From the NCBI RefSeq assembly GCF_009711475.1, contig NZ_SMMD01000816.1, forward strand, positions 1 to 9,424: a stretch of DNA of 9,424 nucleotides, read 5' to 3'. Both the position numbers and the translations under genes were made by a program. Positions 1 through 6,313 of the stretch are shown piece by piece (position 1 is the first letter of the stretch; the number at the start of each line of letters is the position of its first letter). The notes under the pieces were generated by a model. It was not told where the DNA came from. It did no database searches and worked only from the letters and a program-made list of their open reading frames with translations. This stretch comes from Fulvivirga aurantia. GTDB lineage: Bacteria > Bacteroidota > Bacteroidia > Cytophagales > Cyclobacteriaceae.

Positions 1-24
1 TTTTATTATATAGAATTATATTCT

Positions 25-32
25 TAACTTTG
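25..32 (+). promoter_or_regulatory. Candidate Bacteroidota -7 promoter element (TAACTTTG)
   Basis: The octamer TAACTTTG fits the TAnnTTTG -7 consensus of the primary sigma factor in Bacteroidota exactly. It lies 25 bases before the GTG at 58, which would give a 5' leader of about 20 bases. The matching -33 TTTG would fall at about positions 2-5, where only TTTA is present, and the window edge prevents a look further upstream. Its position ahead of the first gene of the block makes it the likely main promoter. Confidence 0.55.
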
Positions 33-57
33 CAACCTTAATTTGGTGGGAAAGACT

Positions 58-576
58 GTGAGCGCGTTGAACGACTACAATATCGACATCTTCAAACTCA
101 GCAATGAGACGCATAATTATCAATTCGAAATTGATTCTGCGTTTTTTGAGCTGTTTCCGGAGCAGATTGTAGAGCAAGGTGCAGGCAGTGTTGACATTGA
201 GCTTATAAAGTCTGATACATTAATCGACCTCAAGTTTGACATAAACGTTACTGTGAGGTTGGAATGCGATCGTTCTTTAGAGCCTTTTGACCACAAAATT
301 ACATCAACCAGAGGGTTGATACTCAAGTTTGGTGAAGAAGAGGAAGAGATTGATGACGAGATGGTCATCATCCCAAGAGATAAACAGCGCATCAATTTAG
401 CGCAGTATATATATGAGTTTATCGGCCTGGCTATTCCTATGAAAAAGCTTCACCCAAAGTTTGATAATGAAGACGACTCAGATGAGATCGTCTATACTTC
501 TGATAAAGAGGAAGAAAAACAAGATAACAATGAAGCAATTGACCCGAGATGGCAAGCGCTTCGTAAATTGAAATAA
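58..576 (+). CDS. yceD: YceD/DUF177 family protein
   Basis: This 172-residue protein belongs to the DUF177 (YceD) family, whose members are needed for normal 23S rRNA accumulation in E. coli and plant plastids. The exact biochemical role is not settled. The family signature appears around residues 69-77 as ECDRSLEPF, a variant of the usual CxRCLEPF with the second cysteine replaced by serine. Residues 115-134 hold a conserved patch (IYEFIGLAIPMKKLHP), an acidic stretch covers about 136-160, and the C-terminus has the typical DPRWQALRKLK ending. I chose the GTG at 58 because MSALNDYNIDIFKL matches the normal N-terminus of Bacteroidota members. A TTG at 43 would add only five unrelated residues. 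The gene lies 27 bases before rpmF, the usual partner in most bacteria, which strongly supports the assignment. Confidence 0.9.
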   Translation: MSALNDYNIDIFKLSNETHNYQFEIDSAFFELFPEQIVEQGAGSVDIELIKSDTLIDLKFDINVTVRLECDRSLEPFDHKITSTRGLILKFGEEEEEIDDEMVIIPRDKQRINLAQYIYEFIGLAIPMKKLHPKFDNEDDSDEIVYTSDKEEEKQDNNEAIDPRWQALRKLK

Positions 577-603
577 AAACTTTAACACAATAAATTAAGT
601 ACA

Positions 604-795
604 ATGGCTCATCCTAAAAGAAAGACGTCAAAATCGAGAAGAGATAAAAGAAGAACTCATTATAAGGCAGAGGCGAAGCATTTGGCAGTATGTCCTACTA
701 CCGGAGAGTTTCACTTGCCACACAGAGCATTTTGGCACGAAGGCAAACTTTACTACAAAGGTAAAGTTGTGATGGAGAAAGAAGTACTAGCCTAA
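604..795 (+). CDS. rpmF: 50S ribosomal protein L32
   Basis: This 63-residue basic protein is bL32 of the large ribosomal subunit. The start [20 protein letters not shown] is diagnostic, and the length is typical. The second half corresponds to the zinc ribbon, but only the first of the four usual cysteines remains (Cys30 in CPTTGE). The other positions carry Thr, Phe or Trp, and His, as in the zinc-free form of L32 found in many bacteria. The gene sits between DUF177 and plsX with gaps of 27 and 12 bases, so it is almost certainly co-transcribed with both. The ATG start is preceded by an A-rich stretch rather than a Shine-Dalgarno sequence, as usual in this phylum. Confidence 0.98.
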   Translation: MAHPKRKTSKSRRDKRRTHYKAEAKHLAVCPTTGEFHLPHRAFWHEGKLYYKGKVVMEKEVLA

Positions 796-807
796 CTTTT
801 ACTGCCT

Positions 808-1749
808 GTGAAAATTGCATTAGATGCAATGGGCGGTGATTTTGCTCCCGACTGTACGGTCGTAGGAGCAGGGTTAGCCTCTAAGGAAATCCCAGACGAT
901 AATACCATCGTCTTAGTGGGACAGGAAGATCTGATCCGCTCCAAACTCAAGGAGCATAATGTAACCTCATCAAACATTGAGATTGTCAATGCTGATGAGG
1001 TTATTGGTATGGGGGAACACCCAACCAAGGCACTTTCTCAAAAACCAACAGCAAGTATACCTGTAGGATATGGCCTGCTTAAAGCCGGAATCGCGAAGGC
1101 ATTTTGTAGTGCTGGTAACACAGGTGCCATGCATGTTGGCGCTATGTTTACAATCAAAGCTATTGAAGGTATTATCAGACCGGGTATTGCCGGTTTTGTA
1201 CCTAAAGAAAATGGTGGCTTTGGGGTAATCATCGATGTAGGTGCCAATGCAGATTGCAAACCAGACGTGCTCTTTCAATTTGGAGAGATAGGTTCTTTAT
1301 ACGCCAAGCACGTATTTAACATCGACAACCCAAAAGTCGGTCTTATGAACCTCGGGGAAGAAGAGCAAAAAGGAACACTACTTACCCAGGCTGCTTATCA
1401 AAATCTTAAACTGAGCAAAAAAATCAACTTTGTTGGAAATATTGAAGGGCGTGATTTGTTCAATGATAAGGCAGATGTTATAGTGTGCGATGGTTTTACA
1501 GGTAACGTAATCTTAAAAATGGCGGAGTCATTTTTTGATATGTTGCAAACACGTAAAATCAGCGACCCATATTTTGATCGCTTTAACTATGAAGCTATTG
1601 GCGGAAGTCCTATCTTAGGTGTCAATGGCAATGTGGTGATAGGACATGGCGTCTCAAGCCCGGAAGCTATCAAAAACATGGTACTACTCGCTCAGAGAAT
1701 GGGTGAGTCCAACGTACACACTAAGATTAAAGATTACTTTGCTGAATAA
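808..1749 (+). CDS. plsX: Phosphate acyltransferase PlsX
   Basis: PlsX converts acyl-ACP and inorganic phosphate to acyl-phosphate, the acyl donor that PlsY uses to acylate glycerol-3-phosphate. It acts as a peripheral membrane enzyme at the start of phospholipid synthesis. The 313-residue protein is complete. It shows the N-terminal DAMGGD motif (6-11), SAGNTGA (101-107), DVGAN (143-147), LGEEEQKGT (182-190), EGRD (213-216), CDGFTGN (227-233) and the C-terminal [10 protein letters not shown]. The start is a GTG, fixed by the conserved [11 protein letters not shown] opening, 12 bases after the rpmF stop and without a Shine-Dalgarno sequence. fabH follows after 14 bases, so phospholipid and fatty-acid initiation are encoded side by side. 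Confidence 0.98.
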   Translation: MKIALDAMGGDFAPDCTVVGAGLASKEIPDDNTIVLVGQEDLIRSKLKEHNVTSSNIEIVNADEVIGMGEHPTKALSQKPTASIPVGYGLLKAGIAKAFCSAGNTGAMHVGAMFTIKAIEGIIRPGIAGFVPKENGGFGVIIDVGANADCKPDVLFQFGEIGSLYAKHVFNIDNPKVGLMNLGEEEQKGTLLTQAAYQNLKLSKKINFVGNIEGRDLFNDKADVIVCDGFTGNVILKMAESFFDMLQTRKISDPYFDRFNYEAIGGSPILGVNGNVVIGHGVSSPEAIKNMVLLAQRMGESNVHTKIKDYFAE

Positions 1750-1763
1750 AAACCAACTTTAAT

Positions 1764-2759
1764 ATGGCTCAAACAAAAGCCGCAATTACAGGGGTTCATG
1801 GCTATGTACCCGATTATGTATTGACCAATCAGGAATTAGAAACCATGGTCGATACTAATGACGAATGGATTACAAGCCGAACAGGAATCAAAGAGAGACG
1901 AATCCTTAAAGGTGAAGGTAAAGGAACCTCAGTAATGGCAACCGAAGCTGTGAAAGGACTTCTTGAAAAGACCAACACCACAGCTGACGAGATCGATCTC
2001 ATCATTTGCGCCACTATTACACCTGACATGACTTTTCCTGCTACGGCAAACGTAGTAGCAGCCAATATCGGAGCAACTAATGCGTTTGGTTATGATATCT
2101 CTGCAGCATGCTCCGGTTTTATTTACGGCCTTACCACAGGTAGTAAATTCATAGAGTCTGGCCTTTACAAAAAAGTAATCGTTATCGGTGGAGACAAAAT
2201 GTCTTCTATCATAGATTATACTGATCGCGCTACCTGCATTATTTTTGGTGACGGTGCCGGTGCAGTTATGTTAGAGCCTACTGAGTCTGACAACTGCATC
2301 GTAGACAGCATCCATAGAAGTGATGGAAAGGGCGCAGAGTTTTTACGCATGAAAGCAGGCGGTAGCCAATACCCGGCTACACATGAGACTGTAGACAACC
2401 GAGAACACGTAGTGTATCAGGATGGGGCTACGGTTTTTAAATTTGCTGTAACTAATATGGCCGATATTGCTGCTCAGATTATGGAGCGCAATGACCTTTC
2501 GGCTGAAAATGTTGACTGGCTTGTACCTCACCAGGCTAACAAACGAATAATTGACGCTACCGCTAATCGCATGGGACTTACCGAGGAGAAGGTAATGATG
2601 AATATAGAGCGATATGGTAACACAACCGCTGGTACACTCCCTTTATTATTATGGGATTATGAGTCAAGGCTTAAGGCCGGAGACAACCTGGTGCTGGCTG
2701 CATTTGGTGGCGGCTTCACGTGGGGATCAGTATATTTAAAATGGGCTTATAACGCCTAG
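1764..2759 (+). CDS. fabH: Beta-ketoacyl-ACP synthase III (FabH)
   Basis: FabH condenses an acyl-CoA starter with malonyl-ACP and so starts type II fatty-acid synthesis. The 331-residue protein has the full thiolase fold. The catalytic triad is visible as Cys116 (in AACSGF), His256 (in VPHQANKRI) and Asn286 (in YGNTTAG), and the glycine-rich end GGGFTWGS at 315-322 is intact. The N-terminal WITSRTGIKERR segment (35-46) is typical of FabH. Bacteroidota usually make branched iso-fatty acids, so a branched starter is plausible, but the sequence alone does not prove the substrate. The malonyl-ACP extender ultimately depends on acetyl-CoA carboxylase, two subunits of which are encoded 720 bases further on. 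Other paralogous KASIII enzymes exist, but the plsX neighbour supports true FabH. Confidence 0.97.
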   Translation: MAQTKAAITGVHGYVPDYVLTNQELETMVDTNDEWITSRTGIKERRILKGEGKGTSVMATEAVKGLLEKTNTTADEIDLIICATITPDMTFPATANVVAANIGATNAFGYDISAACSGFIYGLTTGSKFIESGLYKKVIVIGGDKMSSIIDYTDRATCIIFGDGAGAVMLEPTESDNCIVDSIHRSDGKGAEFLRMKAGGSQYPATHETVDNREHVVYQDGATVFKFAVTNMADIAAQIMERNDLSAENVDWLVPHQANKRIIDATANRMGLTEEKVMMNIERYGNTTAGTLPLLLWDYESRLKAGDNLVLAAFGGGFTWGSVYLKWAYNA

Positions 2760-2765
2760 TTTAGA

Positions 2766-2795
2766 TTGCTTTTAATTCTTTGATTAGTAATTTAG
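2766..2795 (+). promoter_or_regulatory. Candidate promoter upstream of efp
   Basis: A TTG at 2766-2768 and TAATTTAG at 2788-2795 are separated by 19 bases, the spacing expected between the -33 and -7 elements in Bacteroidota. The -7 match has one mismatch to TAnnTTTG. The position, in the 56-base gap between fabH and efp, would allow efp to be transcribed apart from the lipid genes. AT-rich sequence makes chance matches likely, so this is tentative. Confidence 0.3.
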
Positions 2796-2815
2796 AGCTT
2801 TAAAATATTTAATAT

Positions 2816-3382
2816 ATGGCAACAACAGCCGACTTTAAAAATGGCTTATGTCTGGAATACAACCATGACCTCTTTACCATTGTAGAATTTCAGCATGTAA
2901 AGCCCGGCAAAGGACCTGCATTTGTAAGAACAAAATTAAAAAGTCTTACTACCGGTAAAGTAATTGAAAATACATTTACTGCAGGCCATAAGGTAACAAC
3001 CGCACGAATAGAAAGAAGACCACACCAATATTTATATAGAGATGATTTGGGTTTCCATTTTATGGACAGCAGTACTTTTGAGCAAGTAGCGCTGCAGGAA
3101 GATATAATTTCTAACCCGGGCTTAATCAAAGAAGGACAGGAGGTGGATATATTGTTCCACGCAGAGGAGGAAAAGGTAATTGGTTGTGAATTACCTCCAT
3201 TTGTAGAAATGGAGATCACTTACACTGAGCCAGGTATAAAAGGTGATACGGCAACAAATGCCACCAAACCGGCTACGGTTGAAACTGACGCGACTGTACA
3301 GGTTCCGTTATTTATCAATCAGGGTGATAAGATAAAAATTGATACCAGAACAAACTCTTACGTTGAGCGCGTAAAAAGTTAA
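2816..3382 (+). CDS. efp: Translation elongation factor P
   Basis: EF-P binds between the P and E sites of the ribosome and relieves stalling at consecutive prolines. The 188-residue protein covers all three domains: the N-terminal KOW-like domain (about 1-62) and two OB-fold domains (about 65-125 and 130-186). The C-terminus has the standard GDKIKIDTRTNSYVERV signature. The tip of the activation loop reads PGKGPAF, with Lys32 at the position that is beta-lysylated in E. coli (Lys34 there). Proline follows at position 34 in place of the E. coli glutamine, giving the palindromic PGKGP loop. The gene lies between fabH and accB, a common place for it in Bacteroidota. No EpmA or EpmB modification gene is in the window. 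Confidence 0.98.
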   Translation: MATTADFKNGLCLEYNHDLFTIVEFQHVKPGKGPAFVRTKLKSLTTGKVIENTFTAGHKVTTARIERRPHQYLYRDDLGFHFMDSSTFEQVALQEDIISNPGLIKEGQEVDILFHAEEEKVIGCELPPFVEMEITYTEPGIKGDTATNATKPATVETDATVQVPLFINQGDKIKIDTRTNSYVERVKS

Positions 3383-3401
3383 ATTAGTTTTAAAGAAAAA
3401 T

Positions 3402-3409
3402 TACTTTTG
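3402..3409 (+). promoter_or_regulatory. Candidate -7 promoter element (TACTTTTG) upstream of accB
   Basis: TACTTTTG matches the Bacteroidota TAnnTTTG consensus exactly and lies 20 bases after the efp stop and 67 bases before the accB start. A clear -33 TTTG is not present about 19 bases upstream, where the sequence is AT-rich. If used, transcription would begin near 3414-3418, giving a leader of about 60 bases that contains the hairpin at 3422-3450. Confidence 0.45.
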
Positions 3410-3421
3410 ACATAATCTATG

Positions 3422-3450
3422 CATCAGCTAAGTTTGTTGGCAACCTGATG
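3422..3450 (+). promoter_or_regulatory. Inverted repeat / leader hairpin before accB
   Basis: CATCAG at 3422-3427 pairs with CTGATG at 3445-3450. GTT at 3436-3438 can stack inside by pairing with AAC at 3442-3444, leaving an eight-base bulge on the left arm and a GGC loop. It lies just downstream of the candidate accB promoter and 26 bases before the start codon. No T-run follows, so it is not a terminator. It could be a leader structure or an operator; the function is unknown. Confidence 0.35.
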
Positions 3451-3476
3451 TGAACATGTAAATAAACTCCATACAC

Positions 3477-3962
3477 ATGAAAACCAAAGAAATAAGAGAC
3501 TTAATAGATTTCATTTCAAAATCAGGCCTCAACGAGGTGAGCATTGAAACTGAAGATCTAAAAATAGCTATTAAAAGAGATGCTGAAACGCGAGTAATCG
3601 AAAGCAACCATGCTGCTCCGGCTCCTGCCCCAGCGGCCGCTCCGGCTCCTGCGCCTCAACCTGCTGCTTCTGCGCCTGCAGAAGCACCTAAGGCTGAAGC
3701 TCCTGCATCTGGTGGTGACAATTACGTAGAAGTAAAATCACCTATGATTGGTACTTTCTACAGATCTTCTAACCCTGATACACCTCCATTTGTATCTGTT
3801 GGAGATAAAGTAGAAAAAGGACAAACTGTTTGTATCGTAGAAGCTATGAAGCTTTTCAACGAAATCGAATCTGAAGTTTCTGGTACTATCGTAAAAGTAA
3901 TGGTCGAGAATGCTTCTCCTGTGGAGTATGATCAAGTGCTATTCTTGGTAGATCCCTCGTAA
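3477..3962 (+). CDS. accB: Biotin carboxyl carrier protein of acetyl-CoA carboxylase
   Basis: AccB carries the biotin that AccC carboxylates and that the AccA/AccD carboxyltransferase uses to make malonyl-CoA. The 161-residue protein has an N-terminal region (1-40), an alanine/proline-rich flexible linker (about 46-78), and a biotinyl domain (about 82-160). Biotin attaches at Lys125 in the motif EAMKLFNE. The 'thumb' segment [18 protein letters not shown] (89-106) marks it as a true acetyl-CoA carboxylase subunit rather than another biotinyl domain. The length is close to that of E. coli AccB. The gene has its own candidate promoter and leader hairpin upstream and a terminator-like hairpin downstream, which suggests part of its mRNA ends before accC. 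accA and accD are not in the window. Confidence 0.98.
   Translation: MKTKEIRDLIDFISKSGLNEVSIETEDLKIAIKRDAETRVIESNHAAPAPAPAAAPAPAPQPAASAPAEAPKAEAPASGGDNYVEVKSPMIGTFYRSSNPDTPPFVSVGDKVEKGQTVCIVEAMKLFNEIESEVSGTIVKVMVENASPVEYDQVLFLVDPS
3615..3652 (+). repeat. 14-bp direct repeat in the accB linker
   Basis: GCTCCGGCTCCTGC occurs identically at 3615-3628 and 3639-3652, a 24-base period that equals eight codons. It encodes part of the Ala-Pro linker and makes a local GC-rich island within an AT-rich gene. The repeat keeps reading frame, so gain or loss of a unit would change linker length by eight residues. Confidence 0.7.
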
Positions 3963-3980
3963 AGTAATTTGCGGTTATTG

Positions 3981-4003
3981 AAAGGCTTTAAATAGCCTTT
4001 TTT
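3981..4003 (+). terminator. Intrinsic terminator-like hairpin between accB and accC
   Basis: AAAGGCT (3981-3987) pairs with AGCCTTT (3994-4000) across the six-base loop TTAAAT, and the descending arm runs into six consecutive T residues (3998-4003). It begins 18 bases after the accB stop and ends 34 bases before the accC GTG. The stem has only three G-C pairs, so termination is probably partial, letting accC be read at a lower level than accB. Confidence 0.65.
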
Positions 4004-4037
4004 ATTAAATAAATTACTCATCTAAACCGACAAGACT

Positions 4038-5393
4038 GTGTTTAAGAAGATATTAATAGCCAATAGAGGTGAGATTGCGCTGAGAATCATCCGTACCTGT
4101 AAAGAAATGGGTATTGGTACAGTAGCAGTTTACTCTACAGCCGACAAAGAAAGTTTGCACGTAAGATTTGCCGATGAGGCCGTATGTATTGGTCGCGCAC
4201 CAAGTAACGAATCTTACCTAAATATACCTAACCTGATTGCTGCAGCAGAAATCACTAATGCAGACGCCATCCATCCCGGATACGGATTCTTGGCAGAAAA
4301 TGCTGAGTTCAGCGCTGTATGTCAGGAATATAACATCAAATTTATAGGTGCATCACCCGACATGATCAATAAAATGGGTGATAAGGCTACTGCCAAGGCT
4401 ACAATGAAAAAAGCCGGTGTACCTACGATACCAGGCTCTGAGGGCTTACTTAGCTCTGTGGAAGAAGGTATTAAAATAGCCAAGAAAATTAAGTACCCCG
4501 TAATACTTAAAGCTACTGCCGGTGGTGGTGGTCGTGGTATGCGAATGGTAAATAAAGAATCAGAGTTTAAGAAAGCGTGGGACGATGCCCGTCAGGAATC
4601 TGGCGCTGCTTTTGGTAACGATGGTTTATACCTTGAAAAATTTGTTGAAGAGCCAAGACACGTAGAGATACAGGTTGTTGGAGACAAAACAGGAAAAGCT
4701 TGTCACCTTTCTGAAAGAGACTGCTCGATACAGAGAAGACACCAAAAGCTGCTTGAAGAAACGCCTTCTCCAGTAATGAGGCACTTCCCTAAGTTGAGAG
4801 AAAAAATGGGTAAAGCGGCTATCAAAGCTGCTGAAGCTATCAAATATGAAGGAGCTGGTACAGTGGAGTTTTTGGTTGACAAAAACGGTGATTTCTATTT
4901 CATGGAAATGAACACCCGTATACAGGTAGAGCACCCAATTACTGAAGAGGTAACTGATTACGACCTAATCAAAGAGCAAATAAAAGTTGCTGCAGGGATT
5001 AAAATCTCCGGTAAGAACTACACGCCTAACTTATACGCGATGGAGTGTAGAATCAACGCTGAAGATCCTGGTAACGGTTTCAGACCAAGCCCGGGTAAGA
5101 TTACAAACCTGCATATGCCTGGTGGCCATGGGGTGCGTGTAGATAGCCATGTATATGCCGGCTACTCAATACCGCCAAACTATGACTCTATGATCGCTAA
5201 GCTTATTGTAAGCGGCCAGTCTAGAGAAGAAGTAATCACACGTATGAAGCGTGCCTTGAGCGAGTTTGTAATCGAAGGAATTAAGACAACAATTCCTTTC
5301 CATTTGAAACTGATGGACGATGAGCAATTTAAAGGTGGTGACTTTACTACTAAATTCCTGGAGTCTTTTGACTTCACCGATTTAAAGAAATAA
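4038..5393 (+). CDS. accC: Biotin carboxylase subunit of acetyl-CoA carboxylase
   Basis: AccC uses ATP and bicarbonate to carboxylate the biotin on AccB, the first half-reaction of malonyl-CoA synthesis. The 451-residue protein has the usual three parts: N-terminal domain (1-113, with ANRGEIA at 8-14 and [10 protein letters not shown] at 79-88), ATP-grasp domain (about 115-317) and C-terminal carboxylase domain (about 335-442). Key residues are present: Lys116, Lys158, the glycine-rich ATP loop GGGGRGM (162-168), His208, Lys237, Glu277, Glu290, Asn292 and Arg294 in [10 protein letters not shown], and Arg338. The length fits a stand-alone AccC rather than a fused propionyl- or pyruvate-carboxylase. 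The GTG start is fixed by the conserved [13 protein letters not shown] opening. The gene sits 75 bases after accB, with a terminator-like hairpin in the gap. Confidence 0.97.
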   Translation: MFKKILIANRGEIALRIIRTCKEMGIGTVAVYSTADKESLHVRFADEAVCIGRAPSNESYLNIPNLIAAAEITNADAIHPGYGFLAENAEFSAVCQEYNIKFIGASPDMINKMGDKATAKATMKKAGVPTIPGSEGLLSSVEEGIKIAKKIKYPVILKATAGGGGRGMRMVNKESEFKKAWDDARQESGAAFGNDGLYLEKFVEEPRHVEIQVVGDKTGKACHLSERDCSIQRRHQKLLEETPSPVMRHFPKLREKMGKAAIKAAEAIKYEGAGTVEFLVDKNGDFYFMEMNTRIQVEHPITEEVTDYDLIKEQIKVAAGIKISGKNYTPNLYAMECRINAEDPGNGFRPSPGKITNLHMPGGHGVRVDSHVYAGYSIPPNYDSMIAKLIVSGQSREEVITRMKRALSEFVIEGIKTTIPFHLKLMDDEQFKGGDFTTKFLESFDFTDLKK

Positions 5394-5414
5394 GGTAACA
5401 TACCTCAAAGAATT

Positions 5415-5452
5415 TAAGCCCAAATCTGCTAAGGATTTGGGCTTATTTATTT
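5415..5452 (+). terminator. Strong intrinsic terminator after accC
   Basis: TAAGCCCAAATC (5415-5426) and GATTTGGGCTTA (5434-5445) form a perfect 12-bp stem with a seven-base loop, followed by the T-rich TTTATTT. It begins 21 bases after the accC stop. It closes the lipid-synthesis block and stands just 11 bases before the next start codon. Confidence 0.9.
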
Positions 5453-5463
5453 ACTTTACAGCT

Positions 5464-6111
5464 ATGAAGCGTCTCCTATTCATCAGCTGCCTCACCATAT
5501 TCATCAGTTACCACACCGCTCAGGCACAAGCACCTGGCAAATGGCTACACACCGGGGTTAGTCTCGTTTCTTATAAAGGAGATTTAAGTACTTACGATGG
5601 TTACTCTGCCGCTTTTCATGCTGGCATACAATTCAACAATAAGAAAAGACTCAATGGTGGTTTCGTACTGGGTCTGGGCTCTGTAACCGGTGAAAACAGA
5701 GACTTTTTTGCTAACAACCAAAGCCCTCAAACGCCAAATCGCTTTTTTAAAACCAATTTCTTTCACATCAATTACGACCTCCACATCAACCTGGTGAAGA
5801 AAGAAAACTTTATAGCTTACCTCAGCCAGGGAGTTGGCTTCATAAGGTTTACACCTACAGACCAATTTGGCGAGGATTTACAGGACCAGTCTAACACGCG
5901 AGAAGAAGACGAAAGCTATAGAAATTCATCGTTCATGCTGCCTACCAAGGCAGGCGCCATGTACTTTTTACCCAATGGGTATGGACTAGGACTTGAGGCC
6001 GGTTTTTTCAATACCATGACAGATTACCTAGACAACATTTCAGCCTTAGGCGAAGACGGCAACGACAACCTACTGGCATTCAGGTTTAGTTTTTATGTGC
6101 CTTTACAGTAA
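5464..6111 (+). CDS. Secreted outer-membrane beta-barrel-like protein
   Basis: The 215-residue product starts with a clear Sec signal peptide: MKR, a hydrophobic core (4-16) and a probable cleavage site after Ala21 in TAQAQAP. The mature part alternates hydrophobic or aromatic and polar residues in short segments, with repeated glycine-rich strand patterns (NGGFVLGLGSV, YLSQGVGFIRF, GYGLGLEAGFF) and a final strand FRFSFYVPLQ. This pattern fits a small outer-membrane beta-barrel. The N-terminal VSLVSYKGDLS loosely recalls the DUF6089/PorG-type barrels of Bacteroidota, but I cannot confirm that family. The ATG at 5464 was chosen because it starts the signal peptide; an in-frame TTG at 5437 lies inside the preceding terminator stem. 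The substrate or role is unknown. Confidence 0.75.
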   Translation: MKRLLFISCLTIFISYHTAQAQAPGKWLHTGVSLVSYKGDLSTYDGYSAAFHAGIQFNNKKRLNGGFVLGLGSVTGENRDFFANNQSPQTPNRFFKTNFFHINYDLHINLVKKENFIAYLSQGVGFIRFTPTDQFGEDLQDQSNTREEDESYRNSSFMLPTKAGAMYFLPNGYGLGLEAGFFNTMTDYLDNISALGEDGNDNLLAFRFSFYVPLQ

Positions 6112-6157
6112 GAAATATACAACTGCCAATTTATGTATAATTTCGCTGTCTTCGAGT

Positions 6158-6169
6158 AATAGCGCTATT
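6158..6169. repeat. 12-bp perfect palindrome (AATAGCGCTATT)
   Basis: AATAGCGCTATT is its own reverse complement and lies in the 202-base gap between the barrel gene and the kinase gene. It overlaps the TTTG of the candidate kinase promoter (6168-6198) by two bases, a position suited to a regulator-binding site. No second copy of the motif was noticed in the window, so the role is speculative. Confidence 0.35.
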
Positions 6170-6198
6170 TGATTATCATCATAAATATGGTATCTTAC
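6168..6198 (+). promoter_or_regulatory. Candidate promoter of the hybrid kinase gene
   Basis: TTTG at 6168-6171 and TATCTTAC at 6191-6198 are exactly 19 bases apart, the expected spacing of -33 and -7 elements in Bacteroidota. The -7 half deviates from TAnnTTTG in its last two bases. Transcription would start near 6203-6207, giving a leader of about 110 bases that opens with the inverted repeat at 6204-6237. Confidence 0.35.
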
Positions 6199-6203
6199 TT
6201 AAG

Positions 6204-6237
6204 TCCCTTATATAACATTTATAATGTATAGAAGGGA
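6204..6237 (+). promoter_or_regulatory. Nested inverted repeat in the kinase leader
   Basis: An outer arm pair TCCCTT (6204-6209) / AAGGGA (6232-6237) encloses an inner pair ACATT (6215-6219) / AATGT (6223-6227) around a TAT loop, with a short AT-rich internal loop between them. The result is a 34-base imperfect hairpin about 93 bases after the barrel gene stop and 76 bases before the kinase start. It is followed by A residues rather than T residues, so a terminator on the + strand is unlikely. A leader structure or an operator is possible. Confidence 0.4.
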
Positions 6238-6313
6238 AAAAATCACCACACTTAGCACCTAATACTGCACAATAGCTGGATATACAAAAAGTCAAATTAG
6301 ACAGATATTAATT

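Noticed and set aside
43..57. In-frame TTG at 43 as the start of the DUF177 gene
   Set aside because: It adds only five residues with no family similarity and leaves almost no leader after the -7 element at 25-32; the GTG at 58 gives the typical N-terminus.
970..1278. Minus-strand open frame opposite plsX
   Set aside because: It is antisense to strongly conserved plsX coding sequence and shows no recognisable domain. The same applies to the other minus-strand frames in the window.
5437..5463. In-frame TTG at 5437 as the start of the barrel protein
   Set aside because: It lies inside the terminator stem and would put nine extra residues before a well-formed signal peptide.
5464..5490. Lipoprotein signal (Cys9) in the barrel protein
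   Set aside because: The sequence before Cys9 is FIS rather than a lipobox, and the cysteine is too near the N-terminus; a normal Sec cleavage after AQA fits better.
6204..6237. Nested inverted repeat as a terminator of the barrel gene
   Set aside because: The stem is interrupted, and A residues instead of T residues follow on the + strand.
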